From contig CAYZXK010000125.1 of NCBI GenBank assembly GCA_964482395.1, positions 1 through 7,405 of the forward strand: a DNA stretch of 7,405 nt. The letters are read 5' to 3'. Positions 1-6,410 of the stretch are shown here, piece after piece. This stretch comes from CAYZXK01 sp964482395. Its GTDB lineage: Bacteria > Planctomycetota > Phycisphaerae > UBA1845 > Fen-1342. The position numbers and the translations under genes were made by a program. The notes under the pieces were generated by a model, which saw only the letters and a program-made list of their open reading frames with translations, was not told the origin of the DNA and did not search any database. Every line of letters starts with the position of its first letter. The first letter of the stretch is position 1.

Positions 1-1
1 G

Positions 2-379
2 TTCGTCTACGTCGTGGTGAGGGATACTGGAATGGGGTTGGACGAGGGGGTGTTGCTGGAGGATGGCACGCCGGCGGTCGGCTCGGTGTTCGATCCGTTC
101 CGCCGCGGCAGTTCCGCCATCGCCGCCGGCATCCCAGGCACAGGGTTGGGTTTGTCGATCGTGCGGGAGGTCGTCGAGCAGGCGGGCGGCTACATCCGGG
201 TCCGTTCGCGGCGCGGCGAAGGATCAACCTTCGCGGTATCCTTCCCGGCGGTGGTCCGGGATGGTCCCACCCCAGTCCTGGATACGCGGTCAAGCGAGAT
301 TGTGCTGGAGCCGCCTCAGACGCAGTCAGCCGATGGCAAACCGGCCGGGCGTGCGACGCCACCCAGCGGAACCGAGTGA
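2..379 (+). CDS. Sensor histidine kinase, C-terminal ATPase end (partial, 5' end outside window)
   Basis: This is the last 125 codons of a two-component sensor kinase; its sensor, dimerisation and phospho-acceptor His regions lie upstream of the window. It would bind ATP and phosphorylate the kinase's own His for transfer to a response regulator. The HATPase_c motifs run in order: G1 box VRDTGMGL (D-x-G-x-G at visible residues 8-12), F box FDPFRRGS, and G2 box GTGLGLSIV, followed by the closing strands (GYIRVRS...GEGSTFAVSFP). Spacing between G1 and F box is somewhat long, as in many kinases with an ATP-lid insertion. About 40 residues of low-complexity, Pro/Thr/Ser-rich tail follow the fold and have no recognisable motif. 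The frame is open from the window edge, so no start can be assigned. The cognate regulator is not in the window. The next gene begins 198 bases downstream, so cotranscription with it is uncertain. Confidence 0.93.
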   Translation, partial: FVYVVVRDTGMGLDEGVLLEDGTPAVGSVFDPFRRGSSAIAAGIPGTGLGLSIVREVVEQAGGYIRVRSRRGEGSTFAVSFPAVVRDGPTPVLDTRSSEIVLEPPQTQSADGKPAGRATPPSGTE

Positions 380-577
380 CCAATAGAGTTTGGCCTTCGC
401 CAGGTGAAGGTGACGGTTTCTGGCTGGACGGCAGAACTGCCTTGGGCTATCGTATCTCTCCGGCATCGAGCAAGGTGACGGACGCGGCGCAGGCGTGGGA
501 GACGAGGTCTGGCGGCGCCGGTTCCGGTCAGGTGGGCGCATTTCGGTGCCGGGTCATCGTTGAGGCGGAGCAGGCTC
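380..577. other. Intergenic gap between kinase and HypB-like gene
   Basis: No convincing gene lies in these 198 bases; the open frame that starts at 376 and runs through it has no recognisable motif and overlaps the HypB-like gene out of frame. Two small hairpins are possible: CCTTC/GAAGG at 394-398 and 406-410, and GGCAG/CTGCC at 430-434 and 437-441. Neither is followed by a T-run, so a terminator call is weak. The word AAGGTGACGG occurs twice, at 407-416 and 472-481. No strong sigma-70 promoter was seen. Confidence 0.5.
564..570 (+). promoter_or_regulatory. Ribosome binding site deciding the HypB-like start
   Basis: A purine-rich GGCGGAG (within GAGGCGGAG from 562) lies 7 bases before ATG 578. 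This spacing selects the ATG over the in-frame TTG at 560. Confidence 0.55.
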
Positions 578-1273
578 ATGACTATCCCGGTCGTACGTCA
601 AGCACCGTGCAATCCACGCGCTGCTGCGGACAACCGCCGTCGCTTCGATGCTGCGGGAGTAGTCTGCCTGAATCTGACCGGTCCGGTCGGGTCGGGCAAG
701 ACTTCGCTGATCGAAGCGGTCCTCCCGCGGCTGGGTTCCCAGTTGCGGATCGGCGTGATCGCCAGCGACTTGGCCACCACTTGCGACGCGCAGCGGCTGG
801 GTGCCTGCGGCGTACCGGTGGTCCAGGTACTGACGGACGGCGAGTGCCGGCTGGAGGCCGACCAAGTGCAGCACGCCCTGAGCGAGCTGCCGTTGGACGG
901 GCTCGACCTGCTGATCATCGAGAATTTCGGCAGCCTGCTGTCCCAGGCTCGGACCGACCTGGGTGAACATCTGCGCATCGCCGCCGCCCCCATCAGTGGC
1001 GGACAAGCGGTGGTCATCAAGTACCCGCAGTTGTTCCGGGACGCCGCCCTAGTCGTACTGACCAAGTACGACCTTCTGCCGCATGTCGAATTCGATCTGA
1101 AGGCCACCCGACATCTCCTGGAGCGGCTCAACCCGCAGGCCGAAATCATCTGCACCGACAGCCGCAAACGATTAGGTATAGACCGCTTAGCCGGGTGGCT
1201 ACTCGGTTACGTCCGGGCCCATCGCTTGGGCCCGCTTCGGCGGGTGACGGAAACCCATCCGCTTGGTATATAA
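578..1273 (+). CDS. Divergent HypB-like (SIMIBI-class) GTPase lacking canonical metal-binding residues
   Basis: Classical HypB hydrolyses GTP while helping deliver nickel to [NiFe]-hydrogenase precursors with HypA. This 231-residue protein shows the HypB core: P-loop GPVGSGKT (residues 35-42), switch-like DLATTCDAQR (64-73), ENFG (115-118), DLGE (127-130), KYPQLF (148-153), guanine-specificity-like TKYD (162-165) and a C-terminal LNP...G..W region. Several hallmarks are altered. The family Cys-His metal pair (usually GxxCHL) reads GECRL, with Arg91 in place of His. The usual ENVGNLVCP Cys is replaced (ENFGSLLSQ). The TEGEDKP-like segment is SGGQAVV. There is no N-terminal Cys motif or His-rich stretch. 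I chose ATG 578 because GAGGCGGAG ends 7 bases before it; the in-frame TTG 18 bases upstream would place that site inside the gene. UreG is an alternative because its P-loop is also GPVGSGKT, but the KYP, FD and NP motifs favour HypB. No hypA or hydrogenase genes are nearby. Fold confidence is high; a nickel role is doubtful. Confidence 0.85.
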   Translation: MTIPVVRQAPCNPRAAADNRRRFDAAGVVCLNLTGPVGSGKTSLIEAVLPRLGSQLRIGVIASDLATTCDAQRLGACGVPVVQVLTDGECRLEADQVQHALSELPLDGLDLLIIENFGSLLSQARTDLGEHLRIAAAPISGGQAVVIKYPQLFRDAALVVLTKYDLLPHVEFDLKATRHLLERLNPQAEIICTDSRKRLGIDRLAGWLLGYVRAHRLGPLRRVTETHPLGI

Positions 1274-1281
1274 AGCGGATG
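1256..1281 (+). terminator. Hairpin across the stop codon of the HypB-like gene
   Basis: CATCCGCTT (1256-1264) pairs perfectly with AAGCGGATG (1273-1281) around an 8-base loop, GGTATATA. The TAA stop (1271-1273) sits at the loop/stem junction. No T-run follows (attgagtaac), so this would not be a classical intrinsic terminator. It could instead stabilise the mRNA 3' end or act with Rho. A second perfect 7-bp hairpin (CGGGCCC at 1214-1220, GGGCCCG at 1228-1234) lies just upstream inside the coding region. The structure is read directly from the sequence; the function is inferred. Confidence 0.4.
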
Positions 1282-1681
1282 ATTGAGTAACCTGACATGC
1301 GCGTCTGAGGGGCGGGGGATCGGTGGGGCTGACCTCGGACGCAGAATCCGCCGACAAGTTCTGCCAGCCGTGGCAATTACGCTAGCATTCGGCTCGGCAA
1401 AACTCCCACCGCACCGCGCGAGGTTGCACAGGCCGCAGGCCTGAGGCGAGCCCTGCGTCACGGGCAACCCCGGTTTAGCGCCCGGCCACGTGGAACGCGC
1501 CTTGCAGCCGGTGCGATTTGCGGTTAGACAATCTGTTTTGGTGCAACCCAGAGCTGTCACCGGGCGCGCTTCAGGCCCTGAGGCCCATAGCGCTTTCCCG
1601 AAGGGGCCAGCCGAGTGGATCATCAGGATTCGAAAGAAGGCGTGGCAGTGTTGCCCGAGACCACGGCGGGCAGCATCCGTC

Positions 1682-1745
1682 GGCCCGGGCCTGCCCGGGC
1701 CCAGTCAGTGGCCCGGGGCGGTCGCTGCGGGGCAGCCCGGGGCTG
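1682..1745. repeat. Cluster of GCCCGGG palindromic repeats before the PFOR ribosome site
   Basis: GCCCGGG occurs four times in 59 bases (1683-1689, 1693-1699, 1711-1717, 1735-1741). The first two copies form a perfect 9-bp stem: GGCCCGGGC (1682-1690), a two-base loop, then GCCCGGGCC (1693-1701). The fourth lies in a CAGCC/GGCTG hairpin (1733-1737 and 1741-1745). Because CCCGGG is self-complementary, the copies can pair in several alternative ways. The cluster ends 11 bases before the PFOR Shine-Dalgarno sequence, so it would lie in the mRNA leader. A role in translation or transcript stability is inference only. Confidence 0.6.
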
Positions 1746-1756
1746 AGCTGTTATTT

Positions 1757-1762
1757 GGGAGA
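1757..1762 (+). promoter_or_regulatory. Ribosome binding site of the PFOR gene
   Basis: GGGAGA lies 9 bases before ATG 1772. This site, together with the point where family similarity begins, fixes the start despite a frame that stays open a further 282 bases upstream. Confidence 0.7.
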
Positions 1763-1771
1763 AATCGGCCA

Positions 1772-4700
1772 ATGAAGAAGCGTCGCATGGTAACGATCGA
1801 CGGCAATCAGGCCGCGGCCCACGTAGCCCACAAGGTCAGCGAGGTGATCGCGATCTATCCGATCACCCCTTCCTCTCCGATGGGCGAGTGGGCTGATGAG
1901 TGGTCCGCAGCGGGACAGACCAATATCTGGGGCACCGTCCCACATGTGGTCGAGATGCAGAGCGAGGGGGGGGCGGTGGCCGCAGTCCACGGGGCGGCTA
2001 CGACCGGAGCACTGACCACCACCTTCACCGCCTCCCAGGGCCTGCTGCTGATGATTCCCACCATGTTCAAGATGGCCGGGGAGCTGCTCCCGACGGTGTT
2101 TCACATTAGCGCCCGAACCGTGGCCACGCATGCCCTGAGCATCTTCGGCGATCACAGCGACGTGATGGCCTGTCGGTCCACCGGTTTCGGCATGCTCGCC
2201 TCGGGCTCGGTGCAGGAGGTCATGGACCTGGCCCTCATCGCCCATGCGGCCACTCTGGAGAGCCGCATACCCTTCATGCACTTCTTCGACGGGTTCCGCA
2301 CTTCGCACGAAGTGATGAAGGTCGAGGAGCTCACACCGGACGACATGCGGGCCATGATCAACGAGGAAGCGGTAGTGGCTCATCGCCGCCGGGCGCTCAC
2401 GCCGGACCGCCCCGTGCTGAAAGGCTCAGCCCAGAACCCGGATGTGTTCTTCCAGGCCCGAGAGACGGTCAACCCGTTCTACCGGGATTGTCCGGCAATC
2501 GTGCAGCGGGTGATGGACCGGTTCGGCAAGCTGGTGGGGCGACGGTATCACCTCTTCGACTACGTTGGGGCGCCGGATGCCGAACGGGTAATTGTGATGA
2601 TGGGCTCCGGTGCGGAAGCGGCGCATGAAACGGTGGATTACCTGAATGCGCACGGCCAGAAGGTGGGGCTGGTGAAAGTCCGCTTGTACCGTCCATTCGT
2701 GCCGGACGCTCTGCTTTCCGCCCTGCCCAAGACCACCCGGGCGATTGCGGTGCTGGACCGGACCAAGGAGCCGGGCGCAGACGGCGAGCCGCTTTACAAG
2801 GACGTGGTGACCGCCTTCGGTGCGGTGCGGACCAACGGGCAGCCGGTGCCGCCGGTGAAGCTGATCGTCGGCGGACGCTACGGGCTGTCCAGCAAGGAGT
2901 TCTCGCCGGCCATGGTCAAGGCGGTCTTCGACAACCTGTCGGCGGACCGCCCCAAGAACCACTTCACGGTCGGAATCACCGACGATGTGAGCCACAGCAG
3001 CCTGGATTACGACCCCAACTTCGAAACCGAGGATCGGGACGTGGTCCGGGCAATGTTCTTCGGGCTCGGCTCGGACGGGACGGTGGGGGCCAACAAGAAC
3101 TCGATCAAGATCATCGGCGAAGACACGGACAACTTCGCCCAGGGCTACTTCGTCTACGACTCCAAGAAGGCGGGCTCGATGACCGTTTCGCACCTGCGCT
3201 TCGGGCCGCGGCCAATCCGGTCGAGCTACCTGATCACCAGCGCCAACTTCGTGGCCTGCCACAACTGGGCCTTTCTTGAGAAGTATGACATGCTCAAGAA
3301 CGCGGTCCCGGGCGCGGTTTTCCTGATCAACAGCCCGTTCCCGAAGGAAGAGACCTGGGACCGCCTCCCACGGAAGGTCCAGCAGGACATCATTGATAAG
3401 AAAATCCGTTTGTATGCCATTGACGGCTATCGGGTGGCCAAAGAGGCCGGCATGGGCGGGCGGGTCAACACGATCATGCAGACCTGCTTTTTCGCCATCT
3501 CGGGGATTCTCCCGCGGGAGCAGGCCATCGAAGCCATCAAGGCCGCGATCAAGAAGGAGTACGGCCGGAAAGGGGAGGACGTAGTCAAGAAGAACTGGGC
3601 CGCGGTCGACCAGACTCTGGACAACCTGTACGAAATCCCGGTGCCCAGCCAGCCGACCAGCAATCTGCCCATGCGGCCGGCGGTCCCGGAGGAGGCCCCC
3701 GAGTTCGTGCGGGAGGTACTGGGCCCGATGATCGTCTTCCAGGGCGACAGCCTGTCGACCAGCCGGCTGCCCTGCGACGGGACGTTCCCGGTTCACACCA
3801 CGCGCTGGGAGAAACGCAACATCGCGCTGGAAATCCCGGTCTGGGATCCGGAGGTCTGCACCCAGTGCGGCAAATGCGCGATCGTCTGTCCGCACGCGGC
3901 CATCCGGCTCAAAGCCTACGACCCCGCGCACCTGAAAAACGCCCCGCCGACCTTCAAGCACGCCAAGTACATCGGCAAGGAGTTTGAGGGTTGGGTTACC
4001 ACCGTGCAGGTTGCGCCCGAGGACTGTACCGGTTGCGGCCTGTGCGTCGAGATCTGTCCGGCCCGGAACAAGAAGGAAGCCCGCCTGAAAGCTATCAACA
4101 TGGAGTTTCAGCCGCCGATCCGCGAAAGGGAACGGGAGAATTACAACTTCTTCCTGGAGCTGCCCGAGGTGGATCGGAGCCGGGTACGAATCAACACCGT
4201 CAAAGGCTCGCAGTTCCTCCAACCGCTGTTCGAGTATTCGGGCGCCTGTGCCGGCTGCGGCGAGACCCCGTATGTCAAGCTGCTCACCCAGCTTTTCGGT
4301 GACCGGGTGATAATCTCCAACGCGACCGGCTGCTCCTCGATCTACGGCGGCAACCTGCCGACCGCCCCCTGGGCGGTCAATCGGGAAGGCCGTGGGCCGG
4401 CCTGGTGCAACTCGCTCTTCGAGGACAACGCCGAGTTCGGCTTCGGCTACCGGCTGACGCTGGACAAGCATGCCGAATATGCCCGCGAGCTGCTGACCAG
4501 GCTGCGTGACCGGATCGGAGCCGACTTGGTCGACGGCCTGACGAGCGCGGTCCAGAAGAGCGAGGCCGACATCGACGCCCAGCGCAAGCGGGTGGCGCTT
4601 CTGAAGCAGACACTCCAGCGAATAATCGGGGCGGGCGATTTGTCCGCGGAGGCGGATGCCAGACGTCTGCTGGAGATTGCGGACACGCTGGTGAAAAAGA

Positions 4701-5362
4701 GCGTCTGGATCATCGGCGGCGACGGGTGGGCCTACGATATCGGCTACGGCGGCCTGGACCATGTGCTGGCCATGGGCCGCAATGTGAACGTACTGGTGCT
4801 CGACACCGAGGTGTACTCCAACACCGGCGGCCAGTGCTCGAAAGCCACCCCGCGGGGGGCGGTCGCCAAGTTCGCGGCCGGCGGCAAGCCGACGAGCAAG
4901 AAGGACCTGGCCCTGATGGCCATGACCTACGGACACGTGTACGTGGCCACCGTAGCACTGGGGGCTAATGATGCTCAAACCGTTAAGGCATTTATCGAGG
5001 CTGAAGGGTATGATGGCCCGTCGTTGATTATTGCCTACAGCCACTGCATTGCACACGGTATCAATATGCGGCTTGGGCTGGACACGCAGAAGCGCGCGGT
5101 TGAGAGTGGGCACTTCCCCCTGCTGCGGTTCAACCCGGATCTGGCCAAGGAGGGCAAGAACCCCTTGCAGCTCGATTCCAAGAAGCCCGCTCTGCCCTAC
5201 GAGGAGTTCGCTTACCAGCAGACCCGGTTCAAGATGTTGACCAAGAGCAAGCCGGAGGAGGCTCGCCGGCTTCTGGAACTGGCCCGCCAGGACGTGATCC
5301 GCCGATGGAGCATGTACGAGAAGCTGGCCGCCAGCCACGCCGGCCTCAGTGACGGACCGTAG
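1772..5362 (+). CDS. nifJ: Pyruvate:ferredoxin (flavodoxin) oxidoreductase, single-chain NifJ type
   Basis: This cytoplasmic TPP and iron-sulfur enzyme oxidises pyruvate with CoA to acetyl-CoA and CO2 and reduces ferredoxin or flavodoxin; it can also run in reverse. The 1196-residue chain is full length. The N-terminal POR domain has YPITPSSPMGEW (from Tyr29). Domain II starts near residue 265 (MMGSGAEA), and the gamma-like domain near 425 (GLGSDGTVGANKN). The two-cluster ferredoxin domain has Cys696/699/702/706 and Cys752/755/758/762. The TPP domain has CAGC (826, 829), Cys854, GDGWAYD (983-989), VYSNTGGQ (Asn1017) and Cys1092. Against the Desulfovibrio africanus enzyme, as remembered, Thr32, Glu65 and Arg115 match the active-site Thr31, Glu64 and Arg114. 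Cys826/829/854/1092 match the proximal-cluster ligands. The long C-terminal extension of the D. africanus enzyme is absent. The start is ATG 1772 with GGGAGA before it. The gene leads a probable operon with the flavoprotein 10 bases downstream. Codons 1064-1090 form an AT-richer patch. Confidence 0.97.
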   Translation: MKKRRMVTIDGNQAAAHVAHKVSEVIAIYPITPSSPMGEWADEWSAAGQTNIWGTVPHVVEMQSEGGAVAAVHGAATTGALTTTFTASQGLLLMIPTMFKMAGELLPTVFHISARTVATHALSIFGDHSDVMACRSTGFGMLASGSVQEVMDLALIAHAATLESRIPFMHFFDGFRTSHEVMKVEELTPDDMRAMINEEAVVAHRRRALTPDRPVLKGSAQNPDVFFQARETVNPFYRDCPAIVQRVMDRFGKLVGRRYHLFDYVGAPDAERVIVMMGSGAEAAHETVDYLNAHGQKVGLVKVRLYRPFVPDALLSALPKTTRAIAVLDRTKEPGADGEPLYKDVVTAFGAVRTNGQPVPPVKLIVGGRYGLSSKEFSPAMVKAVFDNLSADRPKNHFTVGITDDVSHSSLDYDPNFETEDRDVVRAMFFGLGSDGTVGANKNSIKIIGEDTDNFAQGYFVYDSKKAGSMTVSHLRFGPRPIRSSYLITSANFVACHNWAFLEKYDMLKNAVPGAVFLINSPFPKEETWDRLPRKVQQDIIDKKIRLYAIDGYRVAKEAGMGGRVNTIMQTCFFAISGILPREQAIEAIKAAIKKEYGRKGEDVVKKNWAAVDQTLDNLYEIPVPSQPTSNLPMRPAVPEEAPEFVREVLGPMIVFQGDSLSTSRLPCDGTFPVHTTRWEKRNIALEIPVWDPEVCTQCGKCAIVCPHAAIRLKAYDPAHLKNAPPTFKHAKYIGKEFEGWVTTVQVAPEDCTGCGLCVEICPARNKKEARLKAINMEFQPPIRERERENYNFFLELPEVDRSRVRINTVKGSQFLQPLFEYSGACAGCGETPYVKLLTQLFGDRVIISNATGCSSIYGGNLPTAPWAVNREGRGPAWCNSLFEDNAEFGFGYRLTLDKHAEYARELLTRLRDRIGADLVDGLTSAVQKSEADIDAQRKRVALLKQTLQRIIGAGDLSAEADARRLLEIADTLVKKSVWIIGGDGWAYDIGYGGLDHVLAMGRNVNVLVLDTEVYSNTGGQCSKATPRGAVAKFAAGGKPTSKKDLALMAMTYGHVYVATVALGANDAQTVKAFIEAEGYDGPSLIIAYSHCIAHGINMRLGLDTQKRAVESGHFPLLRFNPDLAKEGKNPLQLDSKKPALPYEEFAYQQTRFKMLTKSKPEEARRLLELARQDVIRRWSMYEKLAASHAGLSDGP

Positions 5363-5365
5363 GAG
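5361..5365 (+). promoter_or_regulatory. Ribosome binding site overlapping the PFOR stop codon
   Basis: AGGAG overlaps the PFOR stop TAG (5360-5362) and sits 7 bases before ATG 5373. It favours this ATG over the in-frame GTG at 5349 and suggests translational coupling with PFOR. Confidence 0.8.
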
Positions 5366-5372
5366 TGCTACG

Positions 5373-6362
5373 ATGGACCTGTCGACGACTTACCTGGGAC
5401 TGTCGCTCAAGAACCCACTGGTCGCGGCGGCCGGGCCCCTGACCGCCGAGGTTGATTCCATCCGCGAGCTGGAAGACTCGGGAGCTGCGGCGGTGGTTCT
5501 GCACTCCCTGTTTGAAGAGCAAATCACTCACGAGGCCGAGGAGTTGGCCCACCTTACCACCCAGGGTACCGAGAGTTTCGCCGAGTCATTGACCTACTTC
5601 CCGGAAGCTGGCGACTACCGGCTGGGCCCCGACGAATACCTGGAGCACATCCGCAAGGCCAAGCTCGCCGTCGATATTCCCGTGATCGCCAGCCTGAACG
5701 GCGTTACCGTCGGGGGCTGGATCGACTATGCCACCAAGATGCAGCGGGCCGGCGCCGACGCGATCGAGCTGAATGTCTACTACATCGCGACCGACCCGAC
5801 CTTGCACGCCCCGGACGTGGAGAACCGCTACGTGCAGATCCTCAAGGCGGTCAAGAGCCATGTGAAGATTCCGGTGGCCATGAAGCTCAGCCCGTTCTTC
5901 AGCGCCACCGCGGCCATGGCCAAACGGCTGGACGAGGCCGGGGCCGACGGGCTGGTACTCTTCAACCGCTTTTATCAGCCGGACATCAACCTGGATACGC
6001 TGGAGGTAGTGCCCGACCTGGTGCTCAGCACGCCGTTTGACATGCGCCTGCCGCTGCGCTGGATCGCGATTCTCCACGGGCGTGTGAGAGCGAGCCTAGC
6101 GGCCACCAGCGGCATCGCCACCGGGCGCGACGTAGTGAAGATGATCATGGCTGGGGCGGACGTAGCACAGGTCTGCTCTGTGCTCTTGCGCAAGGGGACC
6201 CGCGAGCTGGGTCGCATGTTGCGGGACATGCAGGCTTGGATGGAGGAGCGCGAGTACGCGTCCGTGGCCCAAATGAAGGGCAGCATGAGCCAGAAGTCCT
6301 GCCCCGACCCGGCCGCCTTCGAGCGTGCCAACTACATGAAAACGCTCAACAGCTACGCTTAG
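5373..6362 (+). CDS. Dihydroorotate-dehydrogenase-like FMN protein, PFOR-linked
   Basis: This 329-residue cytoplasmic protein has a TIM-barrel flavoprotein fold of the PyrD/dihydropyrimidine-dehydrogenase superfamily. Visible fold landmarks are the N-terminal L.L.NPLVAAAGPLT (residues 10-24), SLNG (107-110), AIELNVYY (130-137), MKLSPFF (170-176), LFNRF (196-200) and a phosphate-binding C-terminal part (ATSGIATGRDVVKMI, then AGADVAQVCSVLL). The signature N-x-S-C-P-N, which carries the catalytic base of class 1 dihydroorotate dehydrogenases, is absent: the equivalent strand reads LNVYYIATDP. Orotate synthesis is therefore unlikely. The C-terminus (WMEEREY...MKGSMSQKSCPDPAAFERANYM) is characteristic of a distinct group usually labelled 'dihydroorotate dehydrogenase-like', often placed beside PFOR. 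The start is ATG 5373 with AGGAG. The gene follows PFOR by 10 bases, so the two are very probably cotranscribed. A redox job linked to pyruvate or ferredoxin is inferred from position; the substrate is unknown. Confidence 0.9.
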   Translation: MDLSTTYLGLSLKNPLVAAAGPLTAEVDSIRELEDSGAAAVVLHSLFEEQITHEAEELAHLTTQGTESFAESLTYFPEAGDYRLGPDEYLEHIRKAKLAVDIPVIASLNGVTVGGWIDYATKMQRAGADAIELNVYYIATDPTLHAPDVENRYVQILKAVKSHVKIPVAMKLSPFFSATAAMAKRLDEAGADGLVLFNRFYQPDINLDTLEVVPDLVLSTPFDMRLPLRWIAILHGRVRASLAATSGIATGRDVVKMIMAGADVAQVCSVLLRKGTRELGRMLRDMQAWMEEREYASVAQMKGSMSQKSCPDPAAFERANYMKTLNSYA

Positions 6363-6410
6363 CGTCGGCCTCCACTGGGGTTAGGTGCCCCCGGGCCAGG
6401 GCGGTCGGCA

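Larger units (their letters stand above)
1274..1771. other. 498-base structured non-coding region upstream of PFOR
   Basis: No gene is supported here. Frames are open in places because the region is GC-rich, including the PFOR frame back to 1490, but they lack recognisable motifs and ribosome sites. Inverted repeats are frequent: CAGGCC/GGCCTG with a 3-base loop at 1429-1443, and a cluster of GCCCGGG-based palindromes at 1682-1745. The only sigma-70-like pair I could see is TTGCAG (1503-1508), 18 bases from GACAAT (1527-1532), which is a poor match. It would give an untranslated leader of roughly 230 bases. A TPP-riboswitch-like GGGGCTGAG occurs at 1739-1747, but the other conserved parts of that aptamer are missing. 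I recognise no known RNA family here. Confidence 0.55.

Noticed and set aside
560..577. TTG start for the HypB-like gene
   Set aside because: The TTG has no ribosome site, and choosing it would put the site that serves ATG 578 inside the gene.
376..966. Open frame of 196 codons overlapping the HypB-like gene
   Set aside because: Its translation is Arg/Gly/Pro-rich with no motif, and it overlaps the well-supported GTPase in another frame.
1371..1386. Sigma-54-like TGGCA...GC element
   Set aside because: The distance between GG and GC is 11 (or 7) bases rather than the required 10, and the -12 side lacks the TTGC context.
1736..1750. TPP riboswitch suggested by GGGGCTGAG before a TPP enzyme
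   Set aside because: The other conserved aptamer parts (ACCTGATC-like segment and closing stem) are missing, and PFOR is not a typical target of that riboswitch.
1490..1771. N-terminal extension of PFOR from an upstream in-frame GTG
   Set aside because: These 94 codons have no PFOR similarity, no ribosome site and run through palindromic leader DNA. The family N-terminus begins at ATG 1772, which has a good Shine-Dalgarno sequence.
2426..5338. A 970-codon open frame antisense to PFOR
   Set aside because: It mirrors the codon structure of a GC-rich real gene, shows no recognisable domain, and lies opposite a canonical PFOR. Such shadow frames are expected at high GC.
5349..5372. GTG start for the flavoprotein overlapping the PFOR end
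   Set aside because: AGGAG is correctly spaced for ATG 5373, and similarity to the family begins at MDLSTTYLGL.
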